Below are positions 56,231 through 64,000 of a stretch of DNA of 64,000 bases, piece after piece. Position 1 is the stretch's first letter. The number at the start of each line of letters is the position of its first letter. Made by a program: the position numbers and the translations under genes. This stretch comes from Hymenoscyphus infarciens (lineage: Eukaryota > Ascomycota > Leotiomycetes > Helotiales > Helotiaceae). The notes under the pieces were generated by a model. The model was not told the DNA's origin. It did no database searches and saw only the letters and a list, made by a program, of their open reading frames with translations. The stretch covers positions 62,001 through 126,000 of the forward strand of contig LLCB01000147.1 in the NCBI GenBank assembly GCA_001414345.1. The letters run 5' to 3'.

Positions 56231-56747
56231 AGCGAGTTACGAGTTAAGCTTGAATTTGCCCACTCTTTTTGTAATCCGAACTTTTGAAAAATTCCTTAAT
56301 TTCCCCTCTTTTTAGGCACTCTTTTACCTATTTATTAATAATAATATATATTAGTATACTCTAGATAATAGAAAACGAGAGCTCTAGATATCCTCTATTA
56401 CTCTATAAACTTTATATAACAAAAACAGACTGTTTTATATCTGCTCTATTTTTTATAAGGTCTTAGTATACTTTATCGACCTTATAAGAGTAGTAAAAAA
56501 GATTTAAAAAAAGAAGTTTTTTTAAGAATTATCTATTTTTTACTTTACTTTATTATACTTACTTTAAATTAATAAGTAATATAGAAGAGAGATAATTAGA
56601 TATAGCGCTTATTTCTAGCTAGGCCTTATCTCCTTTAGAGTACTTTTATTTCTCTCTTTTAAAGAAAAGAGAGAGAAAGCTTTAAGAAAAAAAAAGGCTC
56701 GGATTACAAAAAAAGTAGGCAAATTCAAGCTTAACTCGCAACTCACT
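56231..56747. mobile_element. MITE-like element with 49-bp terminal inverted repeats
   Basis: The left arm (56231-56279, AGCGAGTTACGAGTTAAGCT...) and right arm (56699-56747) are inverted copies, matching at about 45 of 49 positions, and all mismatches are transitions. The interior of about 420 bp is AT-rich and non-coding. A target duplication could not be fixed with confidence. No transposase is present, so it is non-autonomous. It lies between the 3' ends of the beta-mannosidase and cutinase genes and has RIP-like AT bias, unlike its flanks. Confidence 0.75.
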
Positions 56748-56990
56748 GTATGTATTACTATTTTCGCAAAAAGTATATGTTTTGGTAAGAAAATACGAAA
56801 AATAGTGCCTAAGGCTGGAAGTGTCCTAAACTAATAACCCGACCAAGTACATCGAAAAATAAGATAATTTGCAAGAAAGTACTTTTTTTTGGTTTTTTTG
56901 GAAGCCAATTGTTAAGATAGACCCAATTTCCAAGACAGTAGAAGGAGAAGAAGGTTTCAGCGATCAAGAGAATCAGTATAATGATAACTC

Positions 56991-57869
56991 TCAAACTTTG
57001 GATACGATGAAAGCGGAAGCCACGGAAGCATCATTTCCATACGTCAAATGAGCCGCTGCACCCCCAGCGCCAGTACAGATAATATCATTAACATGGCAGT
57101 CATTGTACACCCCTGCAAACAATTAGCATATGGTTTTCCTCGCTAAAATAAAAACCAAAAGGGGGAAAACAAGATGAAACTTCAACTTGACGACTAAGAT
57201 TGGAAGACCAAGCAAGGGAATAAAGAGGGGGGGGGGAAACATACGAGCAGTAGCAATAGTTCCAATAGCTTGTCCATTTTTTGGGTCTCCAAAAACCACA
57301 ACTAAACGAAGTTAGCCAGACAACCCTCTTCCGCTCTCAACATCAGAAAACTCACCAGCAGCGATCTTCGCAGTAACAGCAGCAGTCAAACTCTTAGCAG
57401 CATTATGCACAAGCTGAGCACCTTGACTATAACCCCCCAATACAATCTTCGTACTCGGACATTTAGTAGCAGCGAGATTGATCAATCTCAACATCTCAGT
57501 GCTTCCGGCCGGGTCGCCTCCAACCAAATAGCCAGTGACGGAAGCCGTATAATCCACACCTTGGATTGCGACAGCTGATGTACCGAGCTTGGAACGGAGA
57601 ACTGAGAACGTTGGTGGTCCAGCAATGGTCCCGACATTACCAACTTCGCCGGTGCCGCGAGCGAAGATTACGGTTACGGATTTGCAGGCGCCGGAGAGAC
57701 CGTTTTCGGTTGTTGGGAGGGCGAGAACGTTGAAGGCTGTTCCAGGGTCGTGAATGAGTGATGCATCTGGTTCTGTTGGCGTTGGGATTTCGACTGCGGG
57801 CTCTGCTGGCCGGGCGAGGACTGTGGCCGCGAGAGAAGAGAGAGTGAGGATGGTGATTAGAGACAACAT
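56991..57869 (-). CDS. Secreted cutinase
   Basis: Three exons (57356-57869, 57245-57301, 56991-57112) with introns of 54 and 132 bp join in frame to 230 residues. Cutinases are serine esterases that hydrolyse plant cutin outside the cell. A signal peptide is evident (hydrophobic residues 2-18, cleavage near Ala19-Arg20 or after a short propeptide). The triad is visible: Ser148 in GGYSQGAQ, Asp200 in NDIICTG and His212 in HLTYG. Cys62/Cys137 and Cys196/Cys203 fit the two conserved disulfides. FARGTGEVG carries the oxyanion region. Length matches the family. Ending at the first stop (57312) would lose Asp200 and His212, so the splicing is well supported. Intron 2 holds a run of G on the plus strand at about 57227-57236. 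The 3' end faces the MITE-like element. Confidence 0.93.
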
Positions 57870-58353
57870 GATGTGATGTGTAAATAGGCGAGGGACGAAA
57901 TTCTTTCTCGAGAAGTAGGAGAGGAGGTACTTGGGGATGATGATGAATGGTACAAGAAGGAAAATTTCCAGAGCAACCGCATGCTTTTATAGAATTAAAA
58001 AAAAAATATATCCCGAATTCTGGCTCCAGGAACTTGTGAAAATCAATGGTGTTGTAGCTGTACCTCGGCGTTTTTGTGAACTCCTTCCCAAAAACGTAAC
58101 TCACTCTTATTAGCCTATTCCTTGGTTTTTATCAGCAAAATTAATTCGCGGGGAAACGGTGTGGAAGGGTACTTGAACAAAATAGATCCTCCAGTGTCCA
58201 TTGATGCATGTTGGTGGAAGGGGAAGGTGCGGATACCCCTCACTAGGAAGTTTCATGTCCACCACGTAGTCCTGAATTACATGTGTAAAATATCAAAACT
58301 TAACACTAAGTAACCCCAAGAAATGCCAATTAAGATCGGCAGTGACCATCAAG
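57870..58353. other. Intergenic region between cutinase and P450 remnant
   Basis: Composition is normal with no convincing coding potential. The first part is upstream of the cutinase and should contain its promoter. A poly-A stretch lies at about 57997-58008. Short open frames here lack any recognisable protein features. Confidence 0.5.
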
Positions 58354-59539
58354 CTAAAACTTTGCAAACTTCAAGTCGTACCGCTCAATCTCTCTCACAA
58401 GCCATCCACCACCCTTCATCTCCCCTACCTTTTCGATTCGGTAGTTTGATATAACGCTAGCCACGGCTTCTGTCACAAGCAACATGGAGATATCTTTACC
58501 AACACAGCCGAGTGGACCTTTGCTAAACACCAGGAATTTATCATTTAGTGACTTTTTCTCAGCATCCCCTTCCGCGTCGAGCCAACGTTGTGGATTCCAA
58601 ACTCTAGCATCGCTACCCCAGGTGTCCTTATCATGACTGACAATCCAACTGTTAGAACTAACAAGAGTTCCAAGTTGAAGAGGTTTATCAAGTCCAGATA
58701 ATCTTTTCCGCTTCTGGTTTGACTTCCTGTGGGAAAGCTGTGGGAAACAGTGCGGAGTACCTCATACTTTCTCGTACCACTGCATTCAAGACCTTGCTCT
58801 CGACAGGATCGTTAACCCGTGTAAGTTCACTCCGTATTTTCAGCTGCCACGGAACCCCCTCTTCACTCCCCACTCTCTCCAATACTCCCGTCACCGCGGC
58901 CGCTGTGCTTCCTGGCCCAGCAAAAAGAAGATTCAACCATTTTCTCCATACAGTATTCAGATTCATGCACCTCGAATCACTTCTCTCCATGGCTGACATA
59001 CTCTCGGCCACGCTGGGTTGTTCCACTCCCACAACTAGCTTGTATTCATCCAGGATGAGAAGATTCGTTTGGCCAGCGAGCGCAGCTATGCCCGTTGGAT
59101 TTCCGGCCTGGTTGGAGGTAGTTTTGCGTGTCATCTTGACCATGGGCTCAGTAGACAAGAGCCAGGAGAGGAAAGGGATGAAAGAAGGTCCCCAAGCAAA
59201 TTTAGACATAGCTCGAAAAGCAGTGAGCACTCCTTCGCCACTCGTCTTTTCAGTCCATGGCTCGTCGGAAAGAGAGGGGCCGTAGATAATCTCATCAAGA
59301 GTGTTGAACGTGAGTTCATGGACTGGCCTCGCGATGTTGAGGGCCCCATTCTTTGCATTTGGAATGCCTCCGGAGATCTTCGAGATAAAATGCTGGGCAT
59401 GTTTTACAATGACTGGACGATGGGATTAGATGTGCGAGGAGGTGAGCGAAGAGCCAACGACCTTGTGACGCGCATCACGATGTTCGGCGTGAGTGAGCGC
59501 GGAGAAGATGTTGGATGCCACTAGTCCCTGGCTCACGGG

Positions 59540-60127
59540 CAGTGTTTTGGGTTTCCCCGCCTAATCTGTTATCCTATCCTGCCTCGACGCTCCTTCTCTC
59601 TTCTACCTCTATTTTAAGGCTATCCCGCCTTCTTCTATCCTTAAATTCTAGCTTTCCTAGCTACTCCTATTCTATAGTACTTACTTGCCTTTCCTTGCTA
59701 AATAGAGAGGCTAGGATAGGAAGAGTTAGGCTAGTTAATTTCGCTTAAAGCCTAGAAGGCGGGTAGAAAAGAGAGTCTAGGTTACTAATTTCGCTTAATA
59801 TCTAGAAGGCGGGTAGAAAAGAGGGTCTAGGTTACTAATTTCGCTTAATATCTAGAAGGCGGGTAGAAAAGAGGGTCTAGGTTCTAATTAGAGGGTTGCT
59901 TTCCTAATCCTACTCTAACCTAGCCTCCTTTTTTTATCTGCCTAGCTACTCCTATTCTGTTTTTAGAACTTTCCTAGCCACTCCTATCCTAGTTAGAGTA
60001 CCTATCCTACTAAACTTAGCCTAGCTATAATCCTAATCTAGCCTAGCCTCTTCTATTCTTACCTAGGTGAGTAGCCTATCCTATCCTAAGTACTAGGCTA
60101 ACTAAGGCGGGGAAAGCCAAAACACTG
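59540..60127. mobile_element. hAT-type MITE inserted in the P450
   Basis: The 588-bp element has inverted ends CAGTGTTTTGG...CCAAAACACTG; the arms continue as GTTTCCCCGCC on the left and GGCGGGGAAAGC on the right. The ends fit the hAT pattern CAGNG. The 8-bp target duplication is CTCACGGG (59532-59539) and CTTACGGG (60128-60135), differing by one transition. There is no coding capacity. The interior is rich in CCTA/TCCTA on one strand and holds a 50-bp tandem repeat. Removing it and one duplication rejoins the P450 sequence at the DFYAFAR segment. Confidence 0.82.
59735..59884. repeat. 50-bp tandem repeat, three copies, inside the MITE
   Basis: Units containing AATTTCGCTTAA followed by TCTAGAAGGCGGGTAG recur at exactly 50-bp spacing (TCGCTTAA at 59741, 59791 and 59841). 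The last two units are almost identical, suggesting recent slippage or unequal exchange. Copy number may vary among strains. Confidence 0.85.
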
Positions 60128-60740
60128 CTTACGGGCGAAGGCATAAAAGTCACCTTTTTCGAAGCCGTGATTGAAGCCGTAGATGGATTCAAAGGCTGCT
60201 GGGCTGGAGAAGGAGAGCGAATTGGGGCCGGTGCGGATAATTGGGCCATATTTCTGGTGTAGGTCCTACCTATCCGACGACATGTAGATTGCCTCTCAGG
60301 TAGTGGCTGAACTTCCGGATGGTGGTTAGCTTTGGAGGAGTGATGTTGAGGAGCTGACAGCCTGGCCGACCAAATATTCGTGATGCTTGTCAGGAAAGAG
60401 CCAGGGTAAATTGCAAGAGGGTGGAGAAAAAGTTATTGAACAATCGTAAATATGGACGAAGTTGCCATTGTTCTTGATTCTTTAGATACAGGGAGCGATC
60501 ATGTAAATATTGGTTGGATGTTTGCTTACTGTGGTGGCGTTGCTGCTGACTTGGGCTCGGCTGCAGGGGACGGCCACAAGTATATAAATCACTCTCGCTG
60601 CCCCGTGGACCACATGATACTTAGCTCATTAGGGGCTGCTACTGTTGGACGTAGAGGCAACAATTCACGCCTCATTGTGTTTCCTTCCGTCGGCATAAAG
60701 TTGGTGGCCAATCTCAAGCCAAAGACGCCTACCATTTCGT

Positions 60741-61396
60741 ATGCAACACTTCCTGAACGGTCACCGTTGGCAGGAAATTTGTCCCGCATTTGGAGAAGAT
60801 ATCACACCCGTCTGCGTATACTCCGGACTACAAAAACAAATTGCCGTTCTATACGTCACAATCGCACTCGATATCGCATCTGATCTCCTCCTCATATCGA
60901 TTCCCGTCATCCTACTCTGGAATATATGGATGAACTTCCGTCGTAAGCTGGGAACGGGTTGGCTGCTCTGTCTCAGATCTTTTTGCAGTGTTTGTCCAAT
61001 CGTTTGCGCTGTCGAAATGACGTTGTCTGGATCGCGTTTTGGAGCCATATGGAGGCATGTGTCGCCTTGATTGCTTGTAGTATGACAACGTTCCGTGCGT
61101 TCTTCACTCGCAAGGCTTCTGGGGCTGGCTAGGTATTGAAGTTGAGACCGAAAGTTAGAAGGCCAGTTCAGGATAACACGCTAGTTCAAGGCGACAGTAC
61201 CAAGGGAAGTGGGAAGCCACCGCATCTGGAGATGCCGCTCATGACCAAGCCTGAGATCTTTGGACTGCGGAGTATTTTGATGTGGGTCCCTTTTGACGTT
61301 AAGGAAGTTGTTGAAGTTGAGAGTACGGTTGCTGGGGATTCGGATAGGACTTGGTTCAATGATGTATCAGTGGTTTCATTAATTGCTACGGGATGA
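60741..61396 (+). pseudogene. Fungal rhodopsin-domain (Pth11-like) membrane protein remnant
   Basis: The plus strand carries YVTIALDIASDLLLISIPVILLW (about 60855-60925) and FRRKLGTGWLLCL, which match transmembrane segments of the fungal rhodopsin-like domain family. The frame then jumps near 61014-61019, and DVVWIAFWSHMEACVALIACSMTTFRAFF continues the family pattern in another frame. A TAG at 61130-61132 precedes a C-terminal tail that stays in the second frame up to 61396. Upstream to about 60450 some coding-like sequence remains but I could not align it. With a shift, a probable internal loss of residues and a stop, it is a pseudogene. It is head to head with the P450 remnant. Confidence 0.62.
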
Positions 61397-62150
61397 ATGA
61401 GGGTGCTACTGAAGAACAGAACCCGAATGAAGCCAGCACTGAGGCGTTGAGGGGCTCGTACAAATGAGGCATTTAGATGGTCGGTAAACTATTACGAGAG
61501 GTTTATCAAAAAGGCTTCAGATTACCGAGAATCTCACATGCTACCTTCACAGTGGATGCTAAACGAGAACGAAACTCTTTTTCCTGAAACCACGAGATAC
61601 ACCACAAGAACCATACCTACTGTAAGAGCCCTTAATATACATTATTGATCTTCACTGGTTTCTTGAGAAGTCTAGACAGCTTCGCACTCTTTTACACTTT
61701 GTATCTATTAAACATCGAGTCCAGCTCTCAAGTTACACGAATGGCGTAAAAAAAACCCTTGAAATATTCGAAAGGCCATTGAGTTCACAATCATTACTTT
61801 CTTACTGGTTCATGGATCCTTCTTTTTGGTGCATTTGCCACACAAATTTTACAGAGAGATACTACTTGTTCTTCTATTACTTCCTCGCCAGTTGCTTTTC
61901 CACAAGGAAATGCTGGTTTCAGATTCAAGTCCATACAGTGAATTGGAAGGAGTACTCGAATAGCAATATTGATTATTGTCAGGAAATGAGGAGGCTGGCT
62001 ATTTAAGAGGACGCTGGGGGAGGATTTGAGTTTCTTGAAACCATTGCCACGATGAGCAACTTTGAGCCAACAGGTAGGTCCTTGTCTTTACTTTCTTATT
62101 GTCATATGAAATCAGCTCCAAAGTATTCTATCTGCACCGAAACCTATAAA
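61397..62150. other. Intergenic region, no gene seen
   Basis: Composition is normal. Short open frames occur (for example 75 codons at 61779-62006) but show no motif or composition typical of coding sequence. The region lies between the 3' end of the membrane-protein remnant and the 3' end of the hydrolase gene. Confidence 0.55.
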
Positions 62151-63872
62151 TCAAAGTATAACACATGAGCCGCACCACGGGTCTGGGATTTCTCCCTCGC
62201 TGGCACTTGCACTTTCCTTTTTTACCCTCTCTTTAACCAATTTCACTATTTCTTTCACCTCCATCCCCTCCATCTCCCGCTGACCTTCCTCAATCAGGTT
62301 CAGCTTTTTCTTTGCTGCGCCGTAGGCTTCATTGTGATCACGCAGTTCGCCCATTATCCGCACAGCTTGATTGTCGAGCTGTCGAAGCAGTTGAGCAGCC
62401 CGTGCACTATTAGGAACACCTGCGCTTTCTTCGTTTTCGGATGAGTCGAAATTGAAAGTATTTTGAAGCATTGCGATAACCCGGAGCGCACAATACCGTT
62501 GGGAATCCAGTATTTCGATAGTCAATTGTTCTAGTTCGACCGCTTTTCGTTCAGTTTGTCGAGCTTCCTCAACTTTATCCGTAATGGTCTCTTTTCGTGG
62601 AAGAAGCAAGTGCAACATAAACGAGGATACTGCCAGAAAGAGGACAGGCGTGAACCAAGCAACAAGGGTTTTGATGAGGGTGCTGAGAAGGTCTAGTTCT
62701 CCTTGAATCTCATGGAGGTGAAGCTCACCTATGGAACCTTGTTCGATATTTACGAGCACTTCCTCTGCTCGTTTTATAACTTCCTCTGTAGATTCTCGTT
62801 GTTGCGTTTCTAGTGAGTCATATCAGCCTGCAATTGTCATGATAAACATAAACTCAACTTGTGCATACCTTCTTCGGCGTACCAAGAGAAGCCCTGAAAT
62901 CTCTTCTTGTGCTCAAGAACTGTTGGACTGTAACTAACAGAATTGACAGCCAAAATTGAAGCATGGCAGATGATCTGCGATATATGCATCCATTCTGGCT
63001 CTGTTGAACTTGCAAACTTACAAACGGTTCTATGGCTGCGATTCGGGAAATATTTGAGCTCTTGCTCGTCAGATAGACCAAGGATGGCTGAGTCTTTGTC
63101 GACAATCTTTTTTCGTTAAATGCGTTTTGTTAACAGAAAACAAGGGACGACCATTACTTACAATTCCGACATTTCGACCTTCAATCGTATCCGGTAGTGT
63201 CTCGCAGATGCTGAAGAATTTGTATCGTTGAAGTAGAGGCTCAAACTTAGAATTGAGCATCTCATTGTACGCTGAACCCAACTCAACGCTTCTAAGAAAA
63301 GAATCATTGGATTGATTGGCAAAAGTTCCGATAATGCTAGCAGCCATTCTTCCCCATGTTGCATACTTTGATCCGCGATGAGGAACGCCGAAGAAAGCGA
63401 TCCCGTAAGTGATAGTCGAGATCATCGCGTGTGTGCCATCGCCATAGCAAGCTGACACGAGAGCCTCTTTCACAATGATACCACCCATGCTATGCGCGAT
63501 AAAAATGATGGGCCGTGTATTATTAAACTGTTCGCGAATTGCATTTCAGCATCTATATCCATACTGTCCAACAAGGGTTGAGTTTGAAAATTGACAAACC
63601 TTTCGTTCTAACGAAAGACAGTTCAGCATGTTCTTGGCTTGCTCTTCCACTCCCGCAGCCGATGTCCCAAAAGCAACGTTAGCATTGTACTGGTATGCCA
63701 AAATTCTTGCCTTTGGAATTCGGGGCGGAAGAAGGTCTCTCAACCAATTTGTTCCAGATTCCTTATCAGTCCATGTATTGTCGGCATGGTCGTCCTGGTT
63801 TCGTGGATTCATTCCATGCACGGCGACAATGCTTATGGGATAAGCAGGGGTTTGATAGAAGGATAGGAGCAT
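62151..63872 (-). CDS. Alpha/beta-hydrolase-like (SERAC1/DUF676-type) protein with membrane segment and CVIL end
   Basis: Four exons (63600-63872, 63162-63527, 62869-63106, 62151-62809) and GT...AG introns of 72, 55 and 59 bp join in frame to 511 residues. The N-terminal half is a lipase-like alpha/beta fold: IVAVHGMNP at about 16-24, the nucleophile elbow IAHSMGG with Ser104, GVPHRGS, and IVDKDSAILGL...NRSHRTVCKF, a pattern seen in the N-terminal hydrolase domains of fungal NLR-like and SERAC1-like proteins. Here no NACHT or NB-ARC domain follows. Instead there is an amphipathic helix (about 294-335), one membrane segment (about 338-362), a Glu/Lys-rich coiled-coil region, and the last four residues CVIL, a CaaX-type prenylation signal. 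The start is uncertain: a stop lies just upstream of the ATG at 63872, but an upstream exon beyond the window is possible. Confidence 0.78.
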
Positions 63873-64000
63873 CACCTACTCAAGTGTTGCATTCAACGGA
63901 GAGGCGATCAGCTTGAGCCAATTTGTATTCTGTGCTTGGGAAGACTATTTCATAGGAAATGTTAGCATATCATTGTTCAATGTTTGTGGAAGAGCTTGCC
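63873..64000. other. Upstream of hydrolase gene, window edge
   Basis: These 128 bases precede the hydrolase gene on the minus strand. They contain either its promoter or part of an upstream exon. A TAG that could serve as a splice acceptor stands directly before the first usable codon. Confidence 0.4.

Larger units (their letters stand above)
58354..60468 (-). pseudogene. Cytochrome P450 pseudogene, disrupted by a MITE
   Basis: The minus strand reads as a nearly complete fungal P450. An N-terminal LHPLAxYPG anchor-proximal motif lies near 60430, KYGPIIRTGPN and SPAAFESIYGF follow at about 60150-60240, then NIFSALTHAEH at about 59480-59510, an I-helix-like LLFAGPGSTAAA near 58915, the ExxR motif in VVRESMRY near 58765, and the haem loop FSKGPLGCVG with Cys codon 58504-58506. 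The frame is broken by a 588-bp insertion (59540-60127), a 1-bp shift near 59521-59530, a TAA at 59426-59428, another 1-bp shift near 58694-58706, and lesions near the N-terminus. No GT...AG intron fits the 58700 break. In the haem loop the usual Arg is Leu. It is not expected to make a working enzyme. Confidence 0.85.

Overview
The window looks like nuclear DNA of a filamentous ascomycete (Pezizomycotina). The evidence is short introns (44-132 bp) with GT...AG ends in the real genes, a typical gene repertoire (cutinase, GH2 beta-mannosidase, MFS sugar transporter, P450, APH-family kinase), and about 49 kb of very AT-rich DNA in which CpA and TpG are almost absent and TpA is in excess. That last pattern is the signature of repeat-induced point mutation (RIP). 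A finer placement (for example Leotiomycetes) would be a guess.

Layout. From 1 to about 14,770 and from about 16,380 to 50,830 lies RIP-mutated transposon DNA. Several elements could still be delimited from their ends. They are: a Ty1/copia element (2970-10684, 176-bp LTRs, target duplication AAGGT, minus strand); a full-length LINE (20900-26612, plus strand, TAAA tail, 17-bp target duplication); a second LINE on the minus strand split into 27600-28597 and 42820-47250; the 14.2-kb Ty3/gypsy element that splits it (28598-42819, 184-bp LTRs, target duplication AACTT); a 316-bp solo LTR inside the split LINE (43914-44229, target duplication GCTCT); and a PIF/Harbinger-type transposase remnant (about 18990-20000). 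The gypsy element carries an unusual extra minus-strand reading frame of about 6.4 kb downstream of pol, with coiled-coil and tandem-repeat segments.

One intact single-exon gene, an APH-family kinase (14956-16380), sits alone inside the AT-rich block.

From about 50,830 to the end the composition is normal and gene-bearing. A five-exon sugar transporter (minus) and an intracellular GH2 beta-mannosidase (plus) diverge from a shared 463-bp promoter region holding four CreA-type motifs, so they are probably a co-regulated pair for uptake and cytosolic hydrolysis of manno-oligosaccharides. Next come a TIR element (56231-56747), a three-exon secreted cutinase (minus), a decayed cytochrome P450 (minus) interrupted by a 588-bp hAT-type MITE with an 8-bp target duplication, a decayed fungal rhodopsin-domain membrane protein (plus), and a four-exon gene (minus) for an alpha/beta-hydrolase-like protein with a membrane segment and a C-terminal CVIL (CaaX-like) end.

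All boundaries, splice sites and motifs were read by eye from the sequence. No database search was run, so family names rest on motif recognition.
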